Translations under genes and position numbers: made by a program
Origin: 13-2-20CM-66-19 sp036273735
GTDB lineage: Bacteria > Pseudomonadota > Gammaproteobacteria > Steroidobacterales > Steroidobacteraceae
Reading direction: 5' to 3'
NCBI GenBank assembly: GCA_036273735.1
Contig: DASUHA010000014.1
Location: 8,296-72,295 of the forward strand
DNA: 64,000 nt
The notes under the pieces: model-generated
The model's input: only the letters and a program-made list of their open reading frames with translations
Database searches by the model: none
What the model was told of the DNA's origin: nothing
Shown: piece after piece, positions 1 through 8,474 of the stretch
Layout: each line of letters opens with the position of its first letter
Numbering within the stretch: position 1 is the stretch's first letter

Positions 1-157
1 GGGTTTGCCCTTTTGACTTAAGTTAGAACGATGTTCGCCCTCGCGCAATGTCTCGGCGAGCAGACGTGCGCAGCTGGAGACAGGGGATGAATGCACAGCG
101 TATGCATTTGGCGACGCCTCGGCAGCCTCGGCTCCTCGGCTCGCCGCTTCGCGCGAA
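1..157. other. left-edge non-coding stretch
   Basis: I see no convincing gene here. On the minus strand, bases 25 to 1 read CAAAAGGGCAAACCC, which resembles the 5' end of a c-di-GMP-I (GEMM-I) riboswitch whose remainder would lie outside the window. Too little is present to call it. Confidence 0.3.
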
Positions 158-1549
158 TCACTTCTTCACGGTGCAGCCGATGCGCTGCTTTGCGACGACC
201 ATGTCATCGAGCAGGAGAGAGGAATTGGTGCCCGCGTCGTTGTAGTTCTGCGGCCAGATGTAGTTGATCTTGAGAGCGGAGGTGCTGCGCCACTGCTGAT
301 CGAGCAGTGCGAGGACCGGATTGGCGGGGCGGTACGCGGTGCATTCCGATCCGTCCGCATCGTTCGGGCAGAACTTGTCGGCTACCCAGTAGCCATACGG
401 CCCGGTATCGTCGAACCGACGGATCAGGCCGTCGTTCTCCCAGACCTCGAGAATGGCCCCGGACCCCTTCGTCGGATCCGGGTTGAGCTTGAGATGGACC
501 TCATAGCAGACCCAGGTATTGCTCTGCACGTGGAATTCCGCGTCGTGAAGCAGGGAGTTGCCGTAGTAGTCGCCGGCTGCGCCCGTCGGATTCGACTTCC
601 AGGAATGCATTCCCATCCAGTAAGCGTAGAAGTCCATCGGGACGCCGGTGAAATCAGGGTCCGGCTCGAGGCCGATGGAATAGCGGTCGGTACCCGAGGG
701 CTTCGTTCCTGCGTGTGGGCTCGGATATGACAGCGGCGGATCGTAGCCGCCGAACCAGAGTCCGGTGTGGTGCCAGGGGCCGCTGCCCACATACTTCGCG
801 TAGTAACGGAACCAGAGCTCGTCATATCCGGCTCCGAAGCTCTTGTAGAAATCCGTCGCGGAATTACTGCCTCCGGCCGTCAGCTCGATCGCCTGTTGGC
901 CCGAGCTGTTTGCAGGATGGTCCGCCGCCAGCGTCATCCCTGCTTGATCGGTGAAGCTGTCATAGCGTGCGGTAAAGGCCGCTAAGCTGCCTTCCTCGAA
1001 GTTTTCCGACCAGACTACCGATGGGTCGGAGGCCATACCGACATCGCCAGGATATTTCTGTGCAAGCGTAGTCGCGGTCGGGGACGTGTTGGTGACGGCG
1101 ATGGAGAATGGCGGTAGCGCCGCGCTGGCCTTTCCATCGCTCACGCTGATCGCGATCCCGGAATAAGCGCCCGCGTCGGACGAAGCAGGGGTGCCCGACA
1201 ATTGGCCGGTCGCTGAGCTGAAATGAGCCCAGGAGGGCAAATTCTGGATGGAGAAGGTCAATGTCCCACCGCTGGCATCGCTCGCCGTCGGGGTGAAGGA
1301 GTAGGCGGTGCCGGCATTCACGGACGTCGCGGGTGTTCCCGAGATCTGCGGAGCGGATTTGGACGACGGCGGCGGCGTCCCCGGATCGGACGGCGGAGGG
1401 GGCGTGCCGGTCGTGCCGGTGCCGCTCGAGGACTGTGACGGACCTGGCATGGCGGCGCTCGACCCGGAGCCGCCACAACCGGCAAGTGCGGCCAGCGCGA
1501 TTGTCATGGCAAGAGTGCGCAGCGGCGATCTGGAATGAAGGTGAGCCAT
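158..1549 (-). CDS. secreted lipoprotein with Ig-like domain and lyase/lectin-like C-terminal domain
   Basis: Predicted exported lipoprotein of about 463 residues. The chosen ATG gives MAHLHSRSPLRTL, a hydrophobic stretch and the lipobox LAGC; GGAAAG sits a few bases upstream, which favours it over the longer frame beginning at 1579. A Gly/Ser/Pro-rich linker follows, then one putative Ig (He_PIG-type) repeat around residues 65-155 with the usual SGTPA and GQLSGTP signatures. The C-terminal ~300 residues look like the concanavalin-like fold of polysaccharide lyases or laminarinase-type lectins (WFRYYAKY, WVCYEVHLKLN, LLLDDMVVAK). A role in binding or trimming the EPS made by neighbouring genes is inference. 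No catalytic residues could be assigned, so it could equally be a non-enzymatic carbohydrate binder. Confidence 0.75.
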   Translation of the reverse strand: MAHLHSRSPLRTLAMTIALAALAGCGGSGSSAAMPGPSQSSSGTGTTGTPPPPSDPGTPPPSSKSAPQISGTPATSVNAGTAYSFTPTASDASGGTLTFSIQNLPSWAHFSSATGQLSGTPASSDAGAYSGIAISVSDGKASAALPPFSIAVTNTSPTATTLAQKYPGDVGMASDPSVVWSENFEEGSLAAFTARYDSFTDQAGMTLAADHPANSSGQQAIELTAGGSNSATDFYKSFGAGYDELWFRYYAKYVGSGPWHHTGLWFGGYDPPLSYPSPHAGTKPSGTDRYSIGLEPDPDFTGVPMDFYAYWMGMHSWKSNPTGAAGDYYGNSLLHDAEFHVQSNTWVCYEVHLKLNPDPTKGSGAILEVWENDGLIRRFDDTGPYGYWVADKFCPNDADGSECTAYRPANPVLALLDQQWRSTSALKINYIWPQNYNDAGTNSSLLLDDMVVAKQRIGCTVKK

Positions 1550-2002
1550 GAGGACTTTCCAAGGCGTGTCTGCAGGCATGATGCCTCAACTCGGGCCGCA
1601 GCTGAAGCTGTCTCCGATTCCTGACGCCGGTGTATGGATACGTGCGGTGAGTCACATTGGCGAGTCTGTTGGGGATGTGTCATGTCATGTCGTGATCATG
1701 TGGCGCTCGCTCCCGTGTGCGTGTTGCGAGAGCGCGGATGGGCAACGGGCCGAGGTCGTGCAATCCAATGGCCGGCCGGCGGCATTGCCGGCGCCGGGAC
1801 TGCCGGGCCTGGCCGGCGGCGCAAGGCCGCGGGAATGGCTTCATTCTCGCGCGGGATTTGCTCTAAAATGGGTCGACGAGAACGAGAAATGCGTCACGGG
1901 GGCGATCACGGGATGCAGTTCGCATCCTCGTACGCCGATTTGACATACAATTTCGACCCGGCCCGCCATCGGTGACCGGCAGCGCATCGCTGGATTATCT
2001 CT
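1550..2002. other. intergenic region between divergent genes
   Basis: This 453-base gap separates the minus-strand lipoprotein gene from the plus-strand amidotransferase gene. A weak minus-strand -24/-12-like match (CGGCCA-N5-TTGCA, plus positions 1760-1774) is visible. It keeps the GG and GC dinucleotides but is only half-consensus. No RNA gene or convincing ORF was found. Confidence 0.4.
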
Positions 2003-3997
2003 ATGTGTGGAATCGCAGGGGCCTATGCGCCGGATCAGCTGCTGACGGGCGCGGCGGTCGGCACCATGCTCGATGTCATGGCTCACCGGGGGCCGGACGA
2101 TCGGGGCACGGAAGTCCTCGCCGGGGGGGCGCTCGTTCTCGGGCATCTGCGGCTCGCCATCCTCGATCTTTCGCCCCTCGGACACCAGCCCATGGCCTCC
2201 TCCGACCGGATGGCGTGGATGGTGTACAACGGAGAGGTCTACAACTTCCGCGAGATACGGGCGGAGCTCGCCTCTCTCGGTTGGCGCTTTCGCAGTGACA
2301 GCGATACCGAAGTGGTCCTGGCCGCCTATCGGCAGTGGGGTCTCGAGGCCGTCGCTCGGTTCCGCGGCATGTTCGCCTTTGCATTGTGGGACGGGCCGCG
2401 CCGGCAGCTGCATCTGTGCCGCGACCGGTTCGGCGTCAAGCCTCTGTATTATTCGGTGCGCGATGGCGTGCTCGCCTTCGCTTCGGAATCGAAGGCGCTG
2501 AATTGCGCCGGATACACGGGGAGGCGGGTCGACCCCACCTCGATCGCCGAGTTCGTGCAGTACGGATACATCTCAGCGCCGCGGAGCGCTCTCGCCGACG
2601 TCGCGACGGTCCCGCCCGGCACGATCTGCACGTTCGATGAGCATCTGCAGCGGCAGGAGCGGGTGTACTGGCAGGCGAGGAGCCTCTTCGACGGAGAGGA
2701 AGCCGCGAGGCTCCGGGCGGAGGTCGCAACACTGGCCGACGAGCCGCTGCTCGACAGGGTCGAGGCCTCTTTGCAGCAGGCCTTCGAATACCGCATGGTT
2801 GCCGATGTGCCGGTCGGCCTTTTCCTGAGTGGCGGCATCGATTCCTCCCTGGTTGCGACGCTTCTCGCACGGCGCTCGGGCATCCATCTCAACACCTTCA
2901 CCATCGGATACGGCGCATCGGAGTTCGACGAGACCGTCTATGCCCGGCAGGTCGCGAGAACGCTCGGGACGACGCACGTCGAGCTCGAAGTCTCACCCCA
3001 GGCAGCCCTGGATCTCGCCATGGAGATTCCGGATATTGCCGATGAGCCGATCGGCGACAGCTCTCTCGTGCCGACCCTCATGGTTTCGAGGCTGGCGCGT
3101 CAGCAGGTCAAGGTCGCGCTGTCGGCCGACGGCGCCGATGAGCTCTTCGGAGGATATGCGCGCTATGCCTACTGCGGCGATTTCGCACAGCGGCAGTCCG
3201 GCCTGCTGAAAGCCCTGTATCGCCTTTCGGGGGAGATGCTCGACGCCCTGCCTCCGGCAGTGGTTGCGCGCGCCTATGCGCTCACGCGCAGGGGCGGGCC
3301 GAAATTCGCAGCCATCGATGACAAGCTGCGCAAGTTCGTCCGCATGTCGCGGGCTCGCGATGCGTTCGAGGCTTACGATGCGGCAACCTCGGAGTGGCCG
3401 GAAGGGGAAACGCTGAGACTGCTGAAGTCCGCGCCGCGGGCCACGACCGGCGCGCGCGCCGCATTCGACTCCGTGTCCGGGTCCGACGTGCGCGATCGAT
3501 TCATGCATCAGGACATGACACGTTACCTACCCGGCGATCTGCTCGTGAAAGTCGACCGCGCCTCGATGTTCGTCTCGCTCGAGGCGCGCGAGCCGTTTCT
3601 GGATCACGAGGCGGCGCGGCTCGCGGCCGCGCTGCCGATCTCCTGGAAGATTCGCAATGGACAGAACAAGTACGTCCTGCGGCGGCTGCTGGCGCGATAC
3701 TTCCCGCCGGAGCTCTTCGATCGTCCGAAGCAGGGCTTCTCGGCTCCCGTGGGAGAGTGGCTGCGGGGACCGTTACGTGAGCCTTTCCTCGAGGCGCTCT
3801 CGCCGGCGCGCATCCGCGCTGCGGGGCTCCTCGATGAGCACGTGGTCGGCGCGGCCGTCGGCAATTTCCTGTCTTCCGCGGGTCGCCGGGGGTCGCCGGC
3901 CGGCGCATGGATCCTCTTCCAACTGCAACAGTGGGCGGAGCGATGGCTGCGTGAGCCCCAACCGCAGCGCATCCAGGCACGGGCGGTGGGCTTGTGA
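2003..3997 (+). CDS. asnB: glutamine-dependent asparagine synthase-type amidotransferase
   Basis: A 664-residue class II amidotransferase. The start is fixed by MCGIAGAYAP, because Cys2 must become the N-terminal nucleophile that releases ammonia from glutamine. The glutaminase domain spans roughly residues 2-210 and the synthase domain 240-600. The synthase domain carries the PP-loop SGGIDSSLVA that binds ATP and activates a carboxylate. Homologues inside EPS loci (exosortase-linked amidotransferases) are thought to amidate a sugar acid or another polysaccharide component rather than make free asparagine. That reading is favoured by the four-base overlap with a GT2 gene and by the deacetylase and epimerase neighbours. 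A housekeeping AsnB role cannot be excluded. Confidence 0.88.
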   Translation: MCGIAGAYAPDQLLTGAAVGTMLDVMAHRGPDDRGTEVLAGGALVLGHLRLAILDLSPLGHQPMASSDRMAWMVYNGEVYNFREIRAELASLGWRFRSDSDTEVVLAAYRQWGLEAVARFRGMFAFALWDGPRRQLHLCRDRFGVKPLYYSVRDGVLAFASESKALNCAGYTGRRVDPTSIAEFVQYGYISAPRSALADVATVPPGTICTFDEHLQRQERVYWQARSLFDGEEAARLRAEVATLADEPLLDRVEASLQQAFEYRMVADVPVGLFLSGGIDSSLVATLLARRSGIHLNTFTIGYGASEFDETVYARQVARTLGTTHVELEVSPQAALDLAMEIPDIADEPIGDSSLVPTLMVSRLARQQVKVALSADGADELFGGYARYAYCGDFAQRQSGLLKALYRLSGEMLDALPPAVVARAYALTRRGGPKFAAIDDKLRKFVRMSRARDAFEAYDAATSEWPEGETLRLLKSAPRATTGARAAFDSVSGSDVRDRFMHQDMTRYLPGDLLVKVDRASMFVSLEAREPFLDHEAARLAAALPISWKIRNGQNKYVLRRLLARYFPPELFDRPKQGFSAPVGEWLRGPLREPFLEALSPARIRAAGLLDEHVVGAAVGNFLSSAGRRGSPAGAWILFQLQQWAERWLREPQPQRIQARAVGL

Positions 3998-5133
3998 CCG
4001 TCGCCGCCATCGCGGTCTTCTGGACCTTCGCCGCGATCCTCGCTTACGTCTACGTGCTCTACCCGATCATGGTTCGGGCGCTCGCGCGCGTGGCCGGCCG
4101 CCCCGTTCGACAATCCATCGATACCCGTCCTACCGTGACGGTGCTGATCACCGCCTACAACGAGGAGAAGGGGATAGCGGCAAAGATCGACAACGTGCTC
4201 GCGCTCGATTATCCGCCGGAGTTGCTCGATGTGATCGTCGTCTCCGATGCTTCGAGCGACGGGACGGATCAGGCGGTGCGTGCGTACGGCTCTTCTCGCG
4301 TGCAGCTTGTGCGGGTCGAGGGCCGCGTCGGCAAGACCGCGTGTCAGAACGCTGCAGTGTCGCATGCGACGGGCGAGATCGTCGTGTTCACCGATGCCAC
4401 CACCCATATCCGGCCGGATGCGCTCACGGCCATGGTCGGCAACTTCGCCGATGCCGAGGTGGGCTGTGTGGCCGGCCTCCTGATCTATCAGGGCAAGGAA
4501 GAGAATCTGACCGCGGCCGGTGGCGTGTCGTACTGGAGCTATGAAGTCGCCTTGCGCAGCGCGGAGAGCAGTCTCGGCACGCTCATCGGGGTGAGCGGCT
4601 GTCTCTATGCCGTGCGCCGCAGCGCTTACCGGCCAATCGCACCGGGGCTCATCAGCGACTTCGTGATCGCCATGCGGATGCGCGAGCAGGGCTTGCGTAC
4701 CGTGCTCGAGCCTCGGGCCGTCTGTTTCGAGGAGACTCTCGAGCGCTCCGGCCAGGAGCTCGCCATGCGGGTGCGCGTCGCCATTCGCAGCATCAACGCG
4801 CTGGTCGGAGAGCGGCGCCTGCTCAATCCGCTCATCGACCCGCTCTTCGCATGGCAGCTCTGGTCGCACAAGCTGCTGCGCTATGCCTCTCCGTATTGTC
4901 TGCTCATGACGCTCGTCTCCGCGGCGGCGCTCGCCGCGAGTCCCTTTTACCGTGTTGCATTTTTCTGTCAGGTCCTGGTCATCGGCGCCGGCCTCCTCGG
5001 ATTCGTCGGCGCTGCGCGGCTGGGCGTGCTGAGCAAGCCTTACTACTTCCTGCTCACCAACCTCGCCTCGGCGATCGCCACGATCCGTTACGCGAGAGGC
5101 GAGCGTATGGTCACCTGGAATCCGATCCGCTGA
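3994..5133 (+). CDS. membrane-anchored family 2 glycosyltransferase
   Basis: A 379-residue GT2 enzyme. It starts at a GTG overlapping the previous stop codon (GTGA), so it is probably translationally coupled. An N-terminal membrane segment (residues 1-22) precedes the GT-A domain, which has TVLITAYNEEKGI for nucleotide binding, VVSDASSDGTD, and the acidic VVFTDATTH site. Two or three C-terminal hydrophobic segments (about residues 290-350) suggest a processive or membrane-tethered enzyme of the BcsA/hyaluronan-synthase style. It should add a sugar to an undecaprenyl-linked EPS intermediate at the cytoplasmic face. Donor and acceptor cannot be read from the sequence. Confidence 0.85.
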   Translation: MTVAAIAVFWTFAAILAYVYVLYPIMVRALARVAGRPVRQSIDTRPTVTVLITAYNEEKGIAAKIDNVLALDYPPELLDVIVVSDASSDGTDQAVRAYGSSRVQLVRVEGRVGKTACQNAAVSHATGEIVVFTDATTHIRPDALTAMVGNFADAEVGCVAGLLIYQGKEENLTAAGGVSYWSYEVALRSAESSLGTLIGVSGCLYAVRRSAYRPIAPGLISDFVIAMRMREQGLRTVLEPRAVCFEETLERSGQELAMRVRVAIRSINALVGERRLLNPLIDPLFAWQLWSHKLLRYASPYCLLMTLVSAAALAASPFYRVAFFCQVLVIGAGLLGFVGAARLGVLSKPYYFLLTNLASAIATIRYARGERMVTWNPIR

Positions 5134-5147
5134 CGGGCTGCCTCATC

Positions 5148-5984
5148 ATGAAAATTCCCATCTCCAAGCGAATCAAGGCGGTCCTGGGCGGCGCCAGCGG
5201 CATGGCGGGCATCTATGCGCGCGACTTTCGCGGCAAGATGATCATCGTCGCCTTCCATCGCGTGAACGATGAGATCCCGGAGGACGGGCTCACCTGTGGA
5301 TCGGCGAAGTTCGAGGCCTTCTGCAGGTTCTTCAGCGAGCAGTTCCGGATCGTGCCGCTGTCGCAGCAGGTTGCCGCGTGTCAGGCCGGCAAGGACATGG
5401 GCGGCACGCTGTCGATCACGTTCGACGACGGCTACCGTGACAACCACGAAGTGGCCGCGCCCATTCTGCGCAGGCTCGGACTCCCGGCGACTTTCTTCGT
5501 GACGACCGGATTCATCGGCTCAGGCATCACGGCGCCGTGGGACAGTACTCTCGTGCCCAAGCCTGCCTGGATGAGCTGGGATCAGGTGCGTTCCCTGAAG
5601 GCTCAGGGGTTCGAGATCGGGGCGCATACGGACACGCACATCGATCTGGCCGCGTCCGATCCCGATACCGTTCGCGCCGAGCTGCGAACGTGCCGGCAGA
5701 GGCTCGAGCGGGAAGTCGGCGGGGATGTCAGTCTTTTCGCCTATCCATTCGGTGGAGTCGACAACATCTCGCCGGCCGCGCTCCAGCTGGTGCGCGAGGC
5801 GGGATTCACCTGCTGTGTCGCCTGCCACGGCTGCGCGAATCCGCCGGTCACCGATCCTTTTCAGCTTGCCCGGATCGGCATCGCCGAATGGTATGCGACG
5901 CCGCATCAGTTCGGCTTCGAGCTGATGCGTGAGCCGCTGTGGCGCGCTGCCACACCGGTGCCGGGCCTCGCATCGCCGCGCTGA
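5148..5984 (+). CDS. polysaccharide deacetylase (NodB/CE4 family)
   Basis: A 278-residue CE4-type deacetylase. The open frame extends upstream, but the ATG at 5148 (MKIPISKRIKAVL) lies just past the previous stop and gives a normal length. Diagnostic motifs are LSITFDDGYRDNH (catalytic base and metal Asp pair, about residues 85-97) and EIGAHTDTH (metal-binding His pair). The family removes N- or O-acetyl groups from polymers or lipid-linked sugars in a metal-dependent reaction. It is the last gene of a three-gene run (amidotransferase, GT2, deacetylase) and faces the minus-strand epimerase gene 14 bases away. No signal peptide is obvious, so it may act on a cytoplasmic or membrane-linked precursor. 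Confidence 0.87.
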   Translation: MKIPISKRIKAVLGGASGMAGIYARDFRGKMIIVAFHRVNDEIPEDGLTCGSAKFEAFCRFFSEQFRIVPLSQQVAACQAGKDMGGTLSITFDDGYRDNHEVAAPILRRLGLPATFFVTTGFIGSGITAPWDSTLVPKPAWMSWDQVRSLKAQGFEIGAHTDTHIDLAASDPDTVRAELRTCRQRLEREVGGDVSLFAYPFGGVDNISPAALQLVREAGFTCCVACHGCANPPVTDPFQLARIGIAEWYATPHQFGFELMREPLWRAATPVPGLASPR

Positions 5985-5998
5985 GCGCGGCGAGCCCT

Positions 5999-7102
5999 TC
6001 ACGCAAGGTGCTCGCGAAGGCTGAGCACGGCGCGGGATGCCGCCTGGCCGTCCCAGAGCTCCGGGCGGCGGCCGCCTCGCCATCTGCCGGTGAGCGCATC
6101 CCGCGCCGCCTCGGCAAGCCCCTCTGGCCGCAGCAGCCGGTTGGTCCCCTCGGTGACGGTGATCGGACGCTCGGTATTCTCCCTGAGGGTGGCGCAAGGG
6201 ATTCCGAGGTAGGTCGTCTCTTCCTGCACGCCCCCTGAATCGGTGATGGCCAGGGTGCAGCGGCGGATGAGGCTCATGAACTCGATATAGCCCAGAGGCT
6301 CGGTCGGGACGATCGCCGGATTGTGGGTGATCGCCGGCAGCAGATCGAAATTCTCGAGCCGCCTTCGTGTTCGCGGGTGGATGGCGAAGACCACGCGCAT
6401 CTGCCGGGCAACTTCCTCCAGCGCGGCTACGAGACGTGCCAGCGTATCCCGGTCATCGACGTTGGAGGGTCTGTGGAGCGTGGCAACGGCATAGGGACCG
6501 TCGAGGCCGAGCCGCGCGCCCGTGTCCGCCAGCTCGATCTTCTCCCGCAACATCTCGAACGAGTCGATCATGATGTTGCCGATACATTCGATCTTGTGCT
6601 CCGGGATGCCTTCGGCGCGCAGATTGTCATCCGCGTCCCGCGAGGGCGTCCACAGGAGATCCGCCACCGCATCGGTGACGAGTCGATTGATCTCCTCGGG
6701 CATGCGCCGGTCCCTGCTGCGCAGCCCCGCCTCCAGGTGGATGACGGGAATCCACAGCTTGGTGCCGACCATCGCGCAAGCCGCGGTAGCATTGACGTCG
6801 CCGACGACCACGATCGCATCCGGCGGCTCCCGCATGCAGACCGCCTCATAGGCGATCATTGTGCGTCCGGTCTGCTCTGCATGCGTACCGCTGCCGACTT
6901 CCAGGTGATGCGCGGGCTCCGGCAGGCGCAAGTCCCGAAAGAACGAGTCCGACATGTTGGCGTCGTAGTGTTGGCCGGTGTGCACGATCCGTGCAGTGCA
7001 CCAGTCCTCACCCGAGAGCGCATGATGGAGCGGCGCCACTTTCATGAAGTTCGGGCGCGCGGCGGCGATGAGGTGAATCGTCTTTCTGCTCACGGGGTGC
7101 AT
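5999..7102 (-). CDS. wecB: UDP-N-acetylglucosamine 2-epimerase (non-hydrolysing)
   Basis: A 367-residue WecB/MnaA-family epimerase interconverting UDP-GlcNAc and UDP-ManNAc, a nucleotide-sugar precursor step in the cytoplasm. Visible family signatures are RPNFMKVAPLHHAL near the N terminus, HTGQHYDANMSDSFF, HLEAGLRSRDRRMPEE, and TDSGGVQEE in the UDP-binding C-terminal lobe. Length is typical for the family. It lies convergent to the deacetylase gene and 14 bases downstream of the sulfotransferase gene on the same strand, so those two probably form a short minus-strand operon. It implies that ManNAc or a derivative enters one of the polymers. Confidence 0.92.
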   Translation of the reverse strand: MHPVSRKTIHLIAAARPNFMKVAPLHHALSGEDWCTARIVHTGQHYDANMSDSFFRDLRLPEPAHHLEVGSGTHAEQTGRTMIAYEAVCMREPPDAIVVVGDVNATAACAMVGTKLWIPVIHLEAGLRSRDRRMPEEINRLVTDAVADLLWTPSRDADDNLRAEGIPEHKIECIGNIMIDSFEMLREKIELADTGARLGLDGPYAVATLHRPSNVDDRDTLARLVAALEEVARQMRVVFAIHPRTRRRLENFDLLPAITHNPAIVPTEPLGYIEFMSLIRRCTLAITDSGGVQEETTYLGIPCATLRENTERPITVTEGTNRLLRPEGLAEAARDALTGRWRGGRRPELWDGQAASRAVLSLREHLA

Positions 7103-7116
7103 GCTCGTCGTATGGA

Positions 7117-8028
7117 TCAGATGTATCCGAAGCGCTCGAGTTGGCGTTTCGTCCGTGCGGTCAGCAGCGCTTGAGTGCCGGGATCGAGCTTCTCCTTCCA
7201 GGAGGTGTCTTCGACGATCGCGCCGCTGAACCCCTTGCGCATCCTGTTACCGAGTATGTGGGCGCCGTCCATGATGCCCGCTCCGGCCGGCTGGTAGGGA
7301 ACCCCGATGAACTCGTAGATGGTGCGCAGGGTCTTCTCGGTGGCGCGGCACAGGTCTTCGTAGCGCACGACGAGAACCGGCACGGAGGGAAAAGCCTGCG
7401 TGAACCGGTCCACCTGCGCGATGTAGCCCAGCCACTCCTTCACCGAGGCAGTCAGGGTCTGGTTGGGTGTGTTCTTGAGGTCGGAGCTGCTGAATCCTCT
7501 GCCGTCACGGATCAGATGCAGCACTTTCATGTCGGTGCGGCCGTCGCGCGCGAACAGTTGGGCGCGGCGGACCGATTTCGTGCCATCGAGGTAGATGGAA
7601 GCGCCCGAGATCCTCCTCGCATGGGCAAAGAACTCGAGCTGGGCTGCCATGAATCGGTCCCGGGTGCGGCGGTAGCCGGGAAGCGCGGTGATGAAGCGAT
7701 CCCGCAGGGCGCTCTCGTACCTCCAGGAGCCGAGAAACGAGCGCAGAATGCGGTTGCGGGAAAATCTCGGCGCATGTACGAAGAGCTGCCGATCCCAGCC
7801 CGAGCCGTCGGACCGGCGCATGTGGGCCGCGGCGGCGCCGTAGAATTCACACTCATCGATGAATCTGCCGCAGGTGCATTCGTAACGGTCCTCGTCCGTG
7901 TCGTCGAAGTACATCGCCTCCCCGTTGCTGACGATCTCCGGGTGGCCCGACAGCAGGATGGTCAACAGAGTGGCCCCGGAAAAATAGTTGGCCAATAGAA
8001 AGACCGATCGAGGCTTGCTGACAGTCAT
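7117..8028 (-). CDS. PAPS-dependent sulfotransferase family protein
   Basis: About 303 residues. The ATG at 8028 (MTVSKPRSVFLLAN) is preferred over a GTG seven codons earlier because the phosphosulfate-binding loop then begins near the N terminus, as in the family (FLLANYFSGATLLTILLSGHPEIV). A second signature, VLVVRYEDLC, followed by a LRTIYEFIGVPY helix, matches the 3'-phosphate-binding region. Cys residues at ECTCGRFIDECEF (about 45-60) may form a small metal or disulfide site. The likely job is sulfation of a sugar residue of the EPS, consistent with the flanking epimerase and sugar transferase genes. The substrate is unknown. Confidence 0.8.
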   Translation of the reverse strand: MTVSKPRSVFLLANYFSGATLLTILLSGHPEIVSNGEAMYFDDTDEDRYECTCGRFIDECEFYGAAAAHMRRSDGSGWDRQLFVHAPRFSRNRILRSFLGSWRYESALRDRFITALPGYRRTRDRFMAAQLEFFAHARRISGASIYLDGTKSVRRAQLFARDGRTDMKVLHLIRDGRGFSSSDLKNTPNQTLTASVKEWLGYIAQVDRFTQAFPSVPVLVVRYEDLCRATEKTLRTIYEFIGVPYQPAGAGIMDGAHILGNRMRKGFSGAIVEDTSWKEKLDPGTQALLTARTKRQLERFGYI

Positions 8029-8474
8029 CTTGTTCTCATGGCCGTGCACAGATGGATCGCCGCATGCCCCGCCACACTGTCTCGCTCACGGGCGGAGATC
8101 GACCTTGGGTTGAGGCTGTCCGTAGGGTAGGGCGGGGTCAGTATTTCTACGAATGCACCCGGCAGCGCGGGTGTGTAATCGTCGTGCAATCTTTATGGCC
8201 CGGTACCCGCTCGATAGGATAACAAAAGGAAGGTAAAAGCACGCGGGATTGCAGCGGATTCGGCGATTCCCGGCGTGAGGCTCAATGATTCCTTCCAATA
8301 TGTCGAATGGTTCCGGGCGCCGTGCTTGCCCCGAAGGTCGGGGTCGTGCGACAGTACGGCCACGGGGATCAACAACAATGGCACCATCGTACGTGCCGGG
8401 TCGAGCGGATCCCGGCAAAAAAACAGGGCTGAGCGCCCGGGCAGGAATGCCTGCTCGACTGAGCAACTGAGCGT
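8029..8474. other. divergent promoter region (sulfotransferase / sugar transferase)
   Basis: This 446-base gap contains a moderate sigma-54 promoter match on the plus strand (8315-8330, listed separately). It also contains a small inverted repeat, GGCAC-N8-GTGCC (8387-8404). No ORF or RNA gene is supported. Confidence 0.45.
8315..8330 (+). promoter_or_regulatory. candidate sigma-54 (-24/-12) promoter of the sugar transferase gene
   Basis: GGGCGC-N5-TTGC keeps the -24 GG and a perfect -12 TTGC at the correct 5-base spacing against the consensus TGGCAC-N5-TTGC. It lies about 145 bases upstream of the start at 8475. Chance matches are possible in DNA this GC-rich. Confidence 0.4.

Noticed and set aside
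8386..8405. TGGCAC at 8386 as a sigma-54 -24 element
   Set aside because: No GC/TTGC at the required spacing downstream; the bases instead form a short inverted repeat.
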